From positions 266,150 to 330,149 of the forward strand of contig DGQE01000031.1 of assembly GCA_002389645.1 (NCBI GenBank): 64,000 bases of DNA. The letters run 5' to 3'. Made by a program: the position numbers and the translations under genes. Position 1 is the stretch's first letter. Every line of letters starts with the position of its first letter. The notes beneath the pieces are model-generated. The model did no database searches, had not been told where the DNA came from, and saw nothing but the letters and a program-made list of their open reading frames with translations. Shown piece by piece: positions 40,494 through 49,388 of this stretch. The DNA comes from Flavobacteriales bacterium UBA4422. Its GTDB lineage: Bacteria; Bacteroidota; Bacteroidia; Flavobacteriales_G; Salibacteraceae.

Positions 40494-41495
40494 TTGAACT
40501 TGGATTATCATCGAATTAAAGAACTTCTTGGTCCATCTGCGAAGGTGGTCATAACAACGCATCGCTCCCCAGACGGTGATGCCATTGGTTCATCTTTAGG
40601 GTTGTATCATTTTTTGATTTTAAATGGACTCGAAGTGAGCGTGATTATTCCGGACAGAGACCCTGAGTTTTTACATTGGATGAGAGGCCATGACCTAATT
40701 ACTGTTTTTGAATCGGATCAAGAAAAGTCTAAAACGCTAATAAATGATGCGGATGTAATTTTTTCGCTTGACTATAATCGACTTGATCGAATAGCGGAAA
40801 TGGGATCACGGGTTGAAAGGGCTTCCGCCACGAAAATCCTCATTGATCATCATATTGACCCTGCTGACTATTTTAATTTTAGCTTATCAGATACTACCGC
40901 ATCATCCACTGCTGAGCTTGTTTTTCGGTTTATTGACAGCCTAGGTTGGAAAGAATTATTGAATAAGGATATTGCCGAGTGTTTGTACGCTGGAATCATG
41001 ACAGATACAGGTTCTTTTAAATTTAGTTCTACATCTGCTTTCACTCATAGAGTTGTTGCTGATTTAATGGACGTTGGACTAGTGCCAGATAAGGTCCATA
41101 ATGCCATTTTTGACAATAGTTCTTTTGATCGATTGCAATTGGTAGGCTTTGCACTATCAAATAAATTTGAATTTGACGCTGAACGAGGTGTCAGCATTAT
41201 CGGAATTTCCTTGAATGAAAAGAACCGTTTCAAATATCAAAAAGGCGATACCGAAGGATTGGTGAATTATGGTTTGTCTGTAAAAGGAGCAAAAATGGCT
41301 GTTTTCTTGTCTGAAGAACTCAATTTTACGAAGTTTTCATTCCGCTCTAAAGGTCAAATCGATGTCAATAAAATTGCTAGAGGATACTTTAATGGGGGGG
41401 GGCATAAAAATGCTGCTGGTGGTCGTCTAGACATGTCGCTTAAGGAATCTATCAATTATTTGAAAGATGTTATTGAAAACAAAATCACCCTTTAA
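40494..41495 (+). CDS. nrnA: DHH-DHHA1 phosphoesterase, oligoribonuclease/pAp phosphatase (NrnA-like)
   Basis: Degrades 2-5 nt RNA fragments and dephosphorylates 3'-phosphoadenosine 5'-phosphate. 333 residues: RSPDGDAIGSSLGLY (about 24-38) with metal-binding Asp residues, IFSLDYNRLDRI, DHH motif at LIDHHIDPADYF, GIMTDTGSFKF, and the DHHA1 motif FNGGGHKNAAGGRL near the C-terminus. The first usable codon is TTG at 40494. The GGGH motif is encoded by nine consecutive G (41394-41402). The last 29 bases overlap the start of the GldI-like gene. Confidence 0.92.
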   Translation: MNLDYHRIKELLGPSAKVVITTHRSPDGDAIGSSLGLYHFLILNGLEVSVIIPDRDPEFLHWMRGHDLITVFESDQEKSKTLINDADVIFSLDYNRLDRIAEMGSRVERASATKILIDHHIDPADYFNFSLSDTTASSTAELVFRFIDSLGWKELLNKDIAECLYAGIMTDTGSFKFSSTSAFTHRVVADLMDVGLVPDKVHNAIFDNSSFDRLQLVGFALSNKFEFDAERGVSIIGISLNEKNRFKYQKGDTEGLVNYGLSVKGAKMAVFLSEELNFTKFSFRSKGQIDVNKIARGYFNGGGHKNAAGGRLDMSLKESINYLKDVIENKITL

Positions 41496-42024
41496 ATTGA
41501 AAATACTTGCCATTATTATGGGCTTATTTTTGGCGGTTCATTCATGCCAAGAAAGTACACCTCCAAGCAATCAAAGCCTACCCACGCAGCGAGATGTTAA
41601 CCGCAGCATGGAAGATATAAATAGGCAAATGGCGCTGGAAGAAGACGCTGTTATTGAAGGGTACGCTGAGCGCAGAGGTTGGGAAATGACTAAAACTGGC
41701 ACAGGATTGCGATATATGATTTATGATAGTTCTGGAGAAGGGGATAAAGCTCGAGAGGGACAAGTGGCTACTCTCAAATACAAAGTAAGCTTGATGGATG
41801 GTGAAGAAGTATATTCATCGGAAAATGATGGTCCTAGATCATTTATGATCGGGCAGGATAATGTGGAAAGTGGATTGCACGAAGCCGTAACTTATCTGAA
41901 ACTCGGAGATAAAGCGCAGATTATTTTACCGAGTCATTTAGCCCATGGTTTAACGGGCGACAATAATAAGATTCCGCCAAGATCCACGGTGATTTACGAT
42001 CTAGAATTAATAGGGTTGAAATGA
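41467..42024 (+). CDS. gldI: GldI-like FKBP-type peptidyl-prolyl isomerase lipoprotein
   Basis: Lipid-anchored periplasmic proline isomerase; in Flavobacterium johnsoniae GldI is needed for gliding and probably folds T9SS or gliding proteins. The 185-residue product has the GldI length and layout: a lipoprotein signal ending in LFLAVHSC (Cys27), a linker helix region (EDINRQMALEEDAVIEGYAERRGW), and one FKBP domain at about 80-185 (GLRYMIYDSSGEGDKAREGQVATLKYKV, LKLGDKAQIILPSHLAHGL, IPPRSTVIYDLELI). First of three consecutive FKBP lipoprotein genes; its start lies inside the end of nrnA and its stop overlaps the next start (ATGA). Confidence 0.8.
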   Translation: MLLKTKSPFKLKILAIIMGLFLAVHSCQESTPPSNQSLPTQRDVNRSMEDINRQMALEEDAVIEGYAERRGWEMTKTGTGLRYMIYDSSGEGDKAREGQVATLKYKVSLMDGEEVYSSENDGPRSFMIGQDNVESGLHEAVTYLKLGDKAQIILPSHLAHGLTGDNNKIPPRSTVIYDLELIGLK

Positions 42025-42878
42025 GAAACGCCATCATTTTAATTGCTTTTACCTTTTGTTTGATATCATGCGAAACCTCCGATTATGAGGGCTTCAAGCG
42101 TATACATGATTCTGTTCACTTTAAGAGAGTAGCACTTGGTGATGATACACGCAAGGTCTCTGATGACTCTTTCATTTCTATGACCATCGCAGTCAGTACA
42201 CTCGATGATTCGCTTATGCTGGAAAAACGAGTGAAACGTGTTCAATTTGCAAGTTCTAGTTGGCCAATTGATATTAAGAATGTTGTATCCACTTCGAATG
42301 AGGGAGAAGAGCTTACCATGATAGGAAAGGCGGGCGACCTGAATGTTAAAGAATGGTTTAGCCCAGTTGATATCGGTTCAGATACTTCAATTGTGAAATT
42401 GCATGTAGTCATTAGCGAAGTACTTGAGGCCGATGTTTTACTTCAGCTGCGAGCTGATGAACGACTAAGAGCTGATCATGAAATGAGAGGACAACTTGAT
42501 TTTCAACATGCGTTGGACAGTCTTGGTTTTGATGAAAGTGATTTACGTGAGGGGATTTATTTTCGATCAAAGCTTGGTGGTACAGGAAACTCAGTCAAGT
42601 CTGGCGGTACTGCGCTAGTTCACTACAGGACTTATTTAGCGAATGGGAAATTGATTGACGATACGTATAAAGATGAGCCTTTTGAATATCATGTTGGTAA
42701 GCCAGATCAGGTGCTTAAGGGGTTTGCTCAGGCTATTTCTATGATGAAAGTAGGAGGGAAGTCTCTGTTTCTTGTTCCTTATGAATTTGCTTATGGTATT
42801 AGAGGTTCCTCTTCAGGAATTGTTCCTCCATATTCTGCATTAATTTATGAGGCCGAGTTGACTGAGGTTCTCAACTGA
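42021..42878 (+). CDS. FKBP-type peptidyl-prolyl isomerase lipoprotein
   Basis: 285-residue lipoprotein (MRNAIILIAFTFCLISC lipobox). The C-terminal FKBP domain at about 175-285 is clear: LREGIYFRSKLGGTGNSVKSGGTALVHYRTYLANGKLIDD, KGFAQAISMMKVGGKSLFLVPYEFAYG and GIVPPYSALIYEAELTEV. The N-terminal half (about 25-150) looks like a second, degenerate FKBP-like domain without the active-site pattern. Coupled by ATGA overlap to the GldI-like gene upstream, so it is made in the same transcript. Predicted to help fold secreted or gliding proteins in the periplasm. Confidence 0.85.
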   Translation: MRNAIILIAFTFCLISCETSDYEGFKRIHDSVHFKRVALGDDTRKVSDDSFISMTIAVSTLDDSLMLEKRVKRVQFASSSWPIDIKNVVSTSNEGEELTMIGKAGDLNVKEWFSPVDIGSDTSIVKLHVVISEVLEADVLLQLRADERLRADHEMRGQLDFQHALDSLGFDESDLREGIYFRSKLGGTGNSVKSGGTALVHYRTYLANGKLIDDTYKDEPFEYHVGKPDQVLKGFAQAISMMKVGGKSLFLVPYEFAYGIRGSSSGIVPPYSALIYEAELTEVLN

Positions 42879-42885
42879 TTTCTGT

Positions 42886-42893
42886 TAGCTTTG
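42886..42893 (+). promoter_or_regulatory. -7 element before the tandem-FKBP gene
   Basis: TAGCTTTG, exact TAnnTTTG match, followed by CCG. The third FKBP gene therefore probably has its own promoter, with an 18-base gap to its ATG. Confidence 0.45.
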
Positions 42894-42911
42894 CCGACTT
42901 AAAATTTTAAT

Positions 42912-43745
42912 ATGAAGTTATATACATTGATTATTGGTGCTGCTATCGCACTATCCGCATGTTCTGGTGGAAATGAAGAGGCATCTGCTGATGCTAATGA
43001 TGAGCAAATGGGTGACACTACTAGCGTAGTTTTAGAATCGGGCCTTCAAGTAGAGGTTTATCAGAAAGGTGATGGTATTTTACCTCAAATGGGGCAAAAG
43101 GTTTCCGTTCATTACAAGGGTATGCTTGAGAACGGACAAGTATTTGACGAGAGTTATGGTCGCGGTGAGCCAATTTCATTTCAAATTGGAGTAGGACAAG
43201 TTATTCCTGGATGGGATAAAGGCATAGGTCAACTTTCTAAAGGTTCAAAAGCAAAGCTCACTATACCTGCAAATCTTGCTTATGGCGCACAAGAAAGACC
43301 TGGGATTCCAGCGAACAGCACATTGATTTTTGAAGTTGAGGTTATGGATATCCAAGACGGCCCTAAGCCAATTTCTCATGAGCCTTGGTCTACTGATGGC
43401 ATTGAAATGAAAACTACGCAATCAGGGCTTGAATATTATATCATTGAAGAAGGAACGGGAGCGAAGACTGAGCCGGGTAAGACGGTTTCTGTGCATTATC
43501 ATGGAATGCTAGAGGACGGAACCAAGTTCGACTCTTCTTATGAGCGCGGAGAGCCTATTGAATTTCCTTTGGGAGTTGGTCAAGTAATTCCTGGTTGGGA
43601 TGAAGGTATTTCATTACTTAATGTAGGTTCTAAGGCTAAGCTTGTAATACCTTCTCACTTAGCATATGGAGAAAGAGGTGCAGGAGGAGTTATTCCTCCT
43701 AATGCTACGTTGATATTTGACGTTGAGGTTGTTGCTGTAAAGTAA
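42912..43745 (+). CDS. Tandem-domain FKBP peptidyl-prolyl isomerase lipoprotein
   Basis: 277-residue lipoprotein (signal MKLYTLIIGAAIALSAC). Two complete FKBP domains: domain 1 at about 45-145 (GQKVSVHYKGMLENGQVFDESY, IGVGQVIPGWDKGIGQL, LTIPANLAYG) and domain 2 at about 165-277 (GKTVSVHYHGMLEDGTKFDSSY, LGVGQVIPGWDEGISLL, LVIPSHLAYGERGAGGVIPP). Both carry the canonical active-site pattern (Y-FD...VIPGW...I...YG). The strong similarity between the two domains suggests duplication. Third of three FKBP genes here; its TAA at 43743-43745 is immediately adjacent to the stop of the convergent DUF5103 gene. Confidence 0.92.
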   Translation: MKLYTLIIGAAIALSACSGGNEEASADANDEQMGDTTSVVLESGLQVEVYQKGDGILPQMGQKVSVHYKGMLENGQVFDESYGRGEPISFQIGVGQVIPGWDKGIGQLSKGSKAKLTIPANLAYGAQERPGIPANSTLIFEVEVMDIQDGPKPISHEPWSTDGIEMKTTQSGLEYYIIEEGTGAKTEPGKTVSVHYHGMLEDGTKFDSSYERGEPIEFPLGVGQVIPGWDEGISLLNVGSKAKLVIPSHLAYGERGAGGVIPPNATLIFDVEVVAVK

Positions 43746-45125
43746 TTAGTCTTCAGGCGGAAATGTGAGCGTCTTTATAGATAATAGACGGTCATAATCA
43801 AGTCCTAATGGGCGGTGATAAACAAGAATTGAGTACTCGTTTTCGGTTTCGAAATGTGAACCTTCAAAGCGACTTAGATCGGGCTGTACTTCACCATCCT
43901 TCACAAAAGCATACATATAGTTGAAAATACCCTGTTTGATGTACAGGGTGTTTTCATACTTCATTTCTAGTTGATTGAACTTCATTTTGGCTTCTGCTAT
44001 GATTTTCCAGTCCGTTAAAGCCCCATAGACATATACATCTCCATCACTGAGTGGGTTTTCTTGCTTTAGGCTAAAATGTGCGTTCACGTAATCGGCATCC
44101 AAAGCAGCACTATTTGGATCTGAAAGATTCGTAGAAACATAAAACCATCCGTTTAAATCTCGATTTTGTAAGTACGTTTTACTGGCTCGACTTTTGTCAA
44201 GCTCCAGATAGGCGTGATTCTCTTGCGATGAATAGGTCACACGCTCAATACCCGCCCCGTTGAATCGAGTGTTTTTTAAGTTCAGCAGTCTAAACTCGTT
44301 TAACCCTTCCATTGCATTTGGACCGTCATAATCATAGTCGAGTGTGGATTCCTTCACAAATCGTGGCTCCAATCCTGAGAGCCTATTTTCCCACGTATGA
44401 TTCTGAAGTACTTCCACGTGCAAGTCGGTGTAAGGATTGGTCATTTGATAGGAGGCAGTGCTTATAGAAAAGTCTACTTCTTGATGAGAGTAGCGTTGCC
44501 TGACCAATGTTGCTTGTTTCACCTTAGCATTGACATTGACGATGTTTTCGGTAACACAAAAGCGTCTTGTTAATATCAATTCTTCAGTATCATAGTCGAA
44601 AACCTTGAGTAAATAGTTTCCCGATTTGGTGATCTGCATATTGAAATTGGGAATTTCTAAAGAGTAGTGGATGTATTTCTGAAATGTATTTCTTGAATAG
44701 TCATACTCCATCAAATAATCCGATGGCATTCCATCAATGTACTCTTGTACGTCTAATTCTGATTTTTTCCAATTGTAATCGCAATGAATCATCTCATACA
44801 TGAAATTGCCTAAGGCTGAATCGAGAATGTCAAAGTGTAATTCTAACGTGCTATTTGGATCATTTAACACAATGAATGGTGCGGCTATTGGCCAGTCCTT
44901 TGGGTGGAGCATAACTGTTTTTACATTTTGCTGATACGTATGGTTATCAAACCTCATAAAATTCTCGCTGTAATAATTATCACCTCCTGATTGCTCGTCT
45001 ACGTTAAATTGAGCAATAGAATTAAGATGTAAAAAAAGCAAAAGCGTAAAAAGAGTATTAGGAAGAAATGTCTGGGTGAACACTTTCAAAAATTGAGTGT
45101 TTTCTAGAAGATTATTGTTTAGCAT
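43746..45125 (-). CDS. DUF5103 domain protein
   Basis: 459-residue exported protein with a signal peptide around residues 20-40 (TLLLFLHLNSIAQ) after a longer polar N-terminus. The mature protein contains the DUF5103 hallmarks: YQQNVKTVMLHPKDWPIAAPFI, LELHFDILDSALGNFMYEMIHCDYNWKKS, PNFNMQITKSGNYLLKVFD, and LNLKNTRFNGAGIERVTY. The family occurs only in Bacteroidota; a link with T9SS or gliding has been suggested on genomic grounds, but no activity is established. All-beta fold expected. Divergent from nqrA, with 190 bases between them. Confidence 0.85.
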   Translation of the reverse strand: MLNNNLLENTQFLKVFTQTFLPNTLFTLLLFLHLNSIAQFNVDEQSGGDNYYSENFMRFDNHTYQQNVKTVMLHPKDWPIAAPFIVLNDPNSTLELHFDILDSALGNFMYEMIHCDYNWKKSELDVQEYIDGMPSDYLMEYDYSRNTFQKYIHYSLEIPNFNMQITKSGNYLLKVFDYDTEELILTRRFCVTENIVNVNAKVKQATLVRQRYSHQEVDFSISTASYQMTNPYTDLHVEVLQNHTWENRLSGLEPRFVKESTLDYDYDGPNAMEGLNEFRLLNLKNTRFNGAGIERVTYSSQENHAYLELDKSRASKTYLQNRDLNGWFYVSTNLSDPNSAALDADYVNAHFSLKQENPLSDGDVYVYGALTDWKIIAEAKMKFNQLEMKYENTLYIKQGIFNYMYAFVKDGEVQPDLSRFEGSHFETENEYSILVYHRPLGLDYDRLLSIKTLTFPPED

Positions 45126-45244
45126 AAACGATCTTGAACGTTATTTACGTGGGCTTGACAAAAAGAACGATAAATTATGAGAATGGGTATACAAACGCTT
45201 AGAATCTATCATCGATCTAAAATTCAGTCATTTTTAGTCATTAA

Positions 45245-45258
45245 TATACGGCCGTATA
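45245..45258. promoter_or_regulatory. 14-bp perfect palindrome upstream of the nqr operon
   Basis: TATACGGCCGTATA reads identically on both strands and lies 15-28 bases before the -7 element of nqrA, where a -33 box would be and none is found. Good placement for a dimeric activator or repressor. Confidence 0.5.
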
Positions 45259-45272
45259 ATTAAAAAATCACT

Positions 45273-45280
45273 TACGTTTG
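45273..45280 (+). promoter_or_regulatory. -7 element of the nqr operon
   Basis: TACGTTTG, exact TAnnTTTG match, followed by CGCCC. Transcription start predicted near 45287; leader about 30 bases. No -33 TTG at normal spacing, suggesting activator dependence. Confidence 0.55.
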
Positions 45281-45316
45281 CGCCCGTTTTCAAAGCGACA
45301 ATCTTAACCTAATCAA

Positions 45317-46663
45317 ATGCCTAAGAACGTTAGAATTCGCAAAGGAGCTGACATCAAATTAGTTGGTGCCGCTGAGCGTGTAAAAGGAGAAGCTCCTTTT
45401 GCTTCATCATTTGCGATAAAACCAACAGAATTTCATGGCTTAACGCCAAAAATGGTTGTTAAAGAAGGAGCCGAAGTCAAAGCTGGTTCGGTCATTTTCT
45501 TCGATAAAGACAACGAGCACGTTAAATTCACTTCGCCTGTTAGTGGAGAAGTTGCTGAAATAGTTCGTGGTGCTAAGCGAAAAATTCTTGAAGTAAGAAT
45601 TGTTCCAGATCAAGAACAAAAATTTGAGCAGTTTGATTTAAGCGATTTAAGCTCTACGGAAAAAGTAAAGACTGTTTTAATGAGCAGTGGACTTTGGCCA
45701 ATGCTAAAGCAGAGACCATATGATGTAATGGCCAACCCTCAATTGAAGCCGAAAGCGATTTTCATTTCTGCTTTTGATAGTGCTCCATTGGGACCTGATT
45801 ATGACTTCATTCTTCATGGAGAACAAGATTCTTTTCAGAAAGGTCTGGAAGCATTGTCTAAGCTTACTGATGGTAAGGTTCATTTGACAACAAGAGGTGG
45901 CTCTGCTGCTGATGCTACTTTTACTCAAGCCAAAGGAGTTGAGCATAACACGATCACAGGGCCTCACCCAGCAGGAAACGTTGGAATTCAAATTCACCAC
46001 ATCGATCCAATAAATAAAGGAGATATAGTTTGGACTATTTCTGCACAGAATGTTGCATTGATGGGTAAGTTCCTTATTACTGGTAAAGTTGATTTGAAGA
46101 AAACAATCGCCTTAGCTGGTTCGGAGGTTGAAAAGCCGCGTTACCTGACAACATGGGTTGGAGCTTCAATGAAATCAATCGTTGAAGGACAAATAAAAGC
46201 GGGTGATAACAGAATTATATCAGGAAACGTTTTAACTGGTGATGCTTCTTCTGCAGATGGTTATTTGGGATTCTTTGATGATGTAGTAACTATTATTCCA
46301 GAAGGTAACGAACCGCAATTTCTAGGTTGGTTAGCTCCTAACTTTCACAAATTTTCTTTGTCAAGATCTTACTTCAGTTGGTTGAACCCAGGAAAGAAGT
46401 ATAAGTTGAATACCAACATGAATGGTGAAGACAGAGCTTATGTGGTTTCTGGACAATACGAAGCAGTGCTTCCTATGGATGTTTACCCTGTGCAATTGAT
46501 CAAGTCAATCATGACGAATGATTTAGACAAGATGGAGAATTTGGGCATTTACGAAGTAATTCCAGAAGATTTAGCTCTGTGTGAATATGCATGTACGAGT
46601 AAAATGAATGTTCAAAGCATCTTAAGAGGTGGTTTGGATGTAGCAAAGCAAGAACTAGGTTAA
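45317..46663 (+). CDS. nqrA: Na+-translocating NADH:quinone reductase subunit A
   Basis: Peripheral cytosolic subunit of the Na+-NQR complex, which oxidises NADH, reduces quinone and pumps Na+. 448 residues, the standard length. Recognised from MPKNVRIRKGADIKLVGAAERV, FHGLTPKMVVKEGAEVKAGSVIFFDK, FTSPVSGEVAEIVRGAKRKILEV (a lipoyl-like beta barrel), a central TRGGSAADATFTQAKGVEHNTITGPHPAGNVGIQIHHIDPI segment and EYACTSKMNVQSILR at the C-terminus. First of six genes in the canonical A-F order; single promoter at 45273. Confidence 0.97.
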   Translation: MPKNVRIRKGADIKLVGAAERVKGEAPFASSFAIKPTEFHGLTPKMVVKEGAEVKAGSVIFFDKDNEHVKFTSPVSGEVAEIVRGAKRKILEVRIVPDQEQKFEQFDLSDLSSTEKVKTVLMSSGLWPMLKQRPYDVMANPQLKPKAIFISAFDSAPLGPDYDFILHGEQDSFQKGLEALSKLTDGKVHLTTRGGSAADATFTQAKGVEHNTITGPHPAGNVGIQIHHIDPINKGDIVWTISAQNVALMGKFLITGKVDLKKTIALAGSEVEKPRYLTTWVGASMKSIVEGQIKAGDNRIISGNVLTGDASSADGYLGFFDDVVTIIPEGNEPQFLGWLAPNFHKFSLSRSYFSWLNPGKKYKLNTNMNGEDRAYVVSGQYEAVLPMDVYPVQLIKSIMTNDLDKMENLGIYEVIPEDLALCEYACTSKMNVQSILRGGLDVAKQELG

Positions 46664-46678
46664 TCGATATTTAAGACT

Positions 46679-47899
46679 ATGCAGTTTTTAAGAAACATAT
46701 TTGACAACCTCCGCCCAAACTTTGAAGAAGGTGGAAAGTTTGAAAAGTATTACAAGGGTTTCGAAGCGATGGAGACATTCGCTTTTACTCCTGGCCATAC
46801 TTCACATAAAGGCGCTCATATTAGAGATGCTATTGATTTAAAGAGAACAATGTTCCTTGTTGTAATCGCAATGGTTCCAGCATTACTATTCGGTATGTGG
46901 AATACTGGTCATCAGTATTACCTATCCATAGGTGAGCTGACAGGGTTGGGTGAAGGATTGATCGACAAATTAATCTTCGGAGCTATTCGTGTATTGCCAA
47001 TTGTTGTGGTAAGCTACGCGGTAGGTTTAGGAATAGAGTTTGCCATTGCCATTAAGAATAATCACTCAGTTAACGAAGGGTACTTGGTTTCAGGAATGCT
47101 CATTCCATTAGTTCTTCCTTCTGAGATTCCATTATGGATGGTGGCAGTAGCAACTGCTTTTGCTGTTGTAATTGGTAAAGAAGTGTTTGGAGGTACAGGA
47201 ATGAATATTTTGAATCCCGCGCTTACAGCACGTGCATTCTTATTCTTTGCTTATCCTACTAAAATGAGTGGTAATGCTGTTTGGATTCCACAAGAATCTG
47301 GAATGGCGGGTGTTGATGGTTATACTGGTGAGACTTTGCTTTCTCAAGCGTATAACGCTCCTACAGGAACAGAGTTTGGAACTTTAGCATACGATGCTGC
47401 TGGGCAACAATATGGAAGCTTAGCTGATACAATGTGGGCTTCTTTCTGGGGGTGGATCCCTGGCTCAATTGGTGAAACTTCGGTTTTTGCCATTTTGTTG
47501 GGTGCTGCAATTTTGATCTTCACAGGAATTGGAAGCTGGAGAATTATGCTTTCATTTTTAGTTGGTGGATTAACAATGTCTTTGATCTTCAATGCTTGGG
47601 GCGCTAATTCATTCATGTCTGTTCACCCATTACAGCAATTGATGATGGGTAGCTTCATGTTCGGTATGGTCTTCATGGCTACAGATCCTGTAAGTGCGGC
47701 TCAAACTACAATGGGTAAATGGATTTATGGATTCTTAGCTGGATTCCTTGGAATTATGATTAGAGTTTTTAACCCAGCATACCCTGAAGGAATAATGATG
47801 GCCATCTTATTTATGAACGTTATGGCTCCATTGATCGACCACTACGTGGTAGAAGCGAATATTAACCGAAGATTAAAACGAGCTAAAGTAGCTGCTTAA
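46679..47899 (+). CDS. nqrB: Na+-translocating NADH:quinone reductase subunit B
   Basis: Multi-spanning inner-membrane subunit carrying a covalent FMN. 406 residues with about ten helices. The FMN-attachment threonine is Thr219 in DGYTGETLL, matching the ApbE target pattern. GGTGMNILNPALTARAFLFFAYP (about 171-193) is the family signature near the quinone and ion channel. It also takes part in riboflavin and quinone binding in known structures. Sits 15 bases after nqrA. ApbE, encoded just downstream of the operon, would catalyse FMN transfer. Confidence 0.97.
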   Translation: MQFLRNIFDNLRPNFEEGGKFEKYYKGFEAMETFAFTPGHTSHKGAHIRDAIDLKRTMFLVVIAMVPALLFGMWNTGHQYYLSIGELTGLGEGLIDKLIFGAIRVLPIVVVSYAVGLGIEFAIAIKNNHSVNEGYLVSGMLIPLVLPSEIPLWMVAVATAFAVVIGKEVFGGTGMNILNPALTARAFLFFAYPTKMSGNAVWIPQESGMAGVDGYTGETLLSQAYNAPTGTEFGTLAYDAAGQQYGSLADTMWASFWGWIPGSIGETSVFAILLGAAILIFTGIGSWRIMLSFLVGGLTMSLIFNAWGANSFMSVHPLQQLMMGSFMFGMVFMATDPVSAAQTTMGKWIYGFLAGFLGIMIRVFNPAYPEGIMMAILFMNVMAPLIDHYVVEANINRRLKRAKVAA

Positions 47900-47912
47900 T
47901 ACCTATTTAGTC

Positions 47913-48692
47913 ATGGCATTCAATAAAGAATCACAAAGCTTTACGTTTATTTTCTCAATCGTTATGGTTGTAGTTGTGGCTACTGTTTTAGCAGTTGCAG
48001 CTATGGGTCTTAAAGGTCCCCAAGAAGAGAATATGAAGCAAGAGAAAATGCAAAACGTTCTTGGTTCTATCCAAGTAGAGTCAACAAGAGAAGAAGCTAG
48101 CGTGAAGTTTGGTGAATACGTTAAGAAGCGTGTTATTCTTGACTCACAAGGTAATGTTGTTAGTGAAACAGCAGGTGATGTAAAAACACTATCTGCTGAT
48201 GGCAAAGAAGCTTACGAGAATGATGCGTTCAACATTGACATCAAGAAACAATACAGAGATAAATCGCTTTCTGATGATCAAAAGAGGTTTCCATTGTTCA
48301 TCTGCGAAAAAGATGGTAACCCTTATTACGTTGTTCCTTTAGTTGGAACTGGTCTTTGGGGACCAATTTGGGGATTCATTGCTTTAGAAGGCGATATGAA
48401 TACCATTTTCGGAGCAACATTTGATCACAAAACAGAAACTCCCGGATTAGGCGCTGAAATCAACCAAAGTTGGTTTGAAGAGCCATTCGTAGGAGATAAG
48501 ATTTTTGATGATGCTGGAACTTTCGTTTCAGTTAAAGTGGTAAAGGGTGGCGCTGATCCTAGCGATGAGCATGGCGTTGACGCCATCACCGGAGGTACAA
48601 TTACAAGTAACGGTGTTACATCCATGTTGGAAAACACCTTGGAAGTATATGTTCCTTACTTTAAAAAGAATTCTGATATCGCATCAATCTAA
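47913..48692 (+). CDS. nqrC: Na+-translocating NADH:quinone reductase subunit C
   Basis: Membrane-anchored periplasmic FMN-binding subunit, 259 residues. One N-terminal helix (residues 10-31), then the FMN-binding domain with GLWGPIWGFIALEGDMNTIFG and HKTETPGLGAEI. Covalent FMN site is Thr229 in DAITGGTITSNGV, which fits the ApbE consensus. Passes electrons from the 2Fe-2S centre between NqrD/E to NqrB. Fourteen bases after nqrB. No anomalies in length or motifs. Confidence 0.96.
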   Translation: MAFNKESQSFTFIFSIVMVVVVATVLAVAAMGLKGPQEENMKQEKMQNVLGSIQVESTREEASVKFGEYVKKRVILDSQGNVVSETAGDVKTLSADGKEAYENDAFNIDIKKQYRDKSLSDDQKRFPLFICEKDGNPYYVVPLVGTGLWGPIWGFIALEGDMNTIFGATFDHKTETPGLGAEINQSWFEEPFVGDKIFDDAGTFVSVKVVKGGADPSDEHGVDAITGGTITSNGVTSMLENTLEVYVPYFKKNSDIASI

Positions 48693-48698
48693 TTCACT

Positions 48699-49382
48699 AT
48701 GAGTACAGAAGTAAAAGAAGCAGCTGCAGTAGCAGTAAAAGAACCAAGCGAGCCACTCTTCTCTAAGAAAAATAAGAAGCTCCTTACTGATCCTCTGAAT
48801 GACTCAAACCCTATTACGGTTCAAGTATTAGGTATTTGTTCTGCACTTGCCATTACGGTTCAAGTAAAGCAGGCAGTTGTAATGTCATTGTCAGTTCTTG
48901 CAGTAATGATTGGGGGTAACTTGATCATTTCATTGATTAGAAACATTATTCCTAGCCGTATTCGAATCATCGTTCAGTTGGTGGTTGTTGCGTCATTGGT
49001 AATATTGGTTGACCAAGTATTGAAAGCATACGTGTATGACGTAAGTAAAGCGCTTTCGGTATTCGTTGGACTAATCATTACCAATTGTATCATCATGGGA
49101 CGTCTTGAGGCCTTTGCTTTAGCGAACAAGCCTTGGCCATCTATTTTAGATGCTATCGGAAACGCAGCAGGTTATGCATGGATATTGATAGCAGTAGCTG
49201 TAGTTCGTGAGCTTTTTGGTTCAGGAACTTTAATGGGATACAAATTGATTCCAGATGCAGCATTTGAAATGGGATACATGAATAATAATATGATGATTTT
49301 GCCTCCTATGGCTTTAATCACTGTTGGTATCATCATTTGGATTCAGAGAAGTAAGAACACCGCTTTAATTGAAGAAAACTAA
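48699..49382 (+). CDS. nqrD: Na+-translocating NADH:quinone reductase subunit D
   Basis: 227-residue inner-membrane subunit with six helices after a polar 30-residue N-terminus. The conserved pattern LGICSALAITVQVKQAVVMSL (about 45-65) includes a Cys expected to ligate the 2Fe-2S cluster shared with NqrE; the second, IITNCIIMGRLEAFALANKPWPSILDAIGNAAGYAWIL, is the family signature and supplies another Cys. Six bases after nqrC. Electron transfer across the membrane and Na+ translocation. Confidence 0.96.
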   Translation: MSTEVKEAAAVAVKEPSEPLFSKKNKKLLTDPLNDSNPITVQVLGICSALAITVQVKQAVVMSLSVLAVMIGGNLIISLIRNIIPSRIRIIVQLVVVASLVILVDQVLKAYVYDVSKALSVFVGLIITNCIIMGRLEAFALANKPWPSILDAIGNAAGYAWILIAVAVVRELFGSGTLMGYKLIPDAAFEMGYMNNNMMILPPMALITVGIIIWIQRSKNTALIEEN

Positions 49383-49388
49383 ACCACC

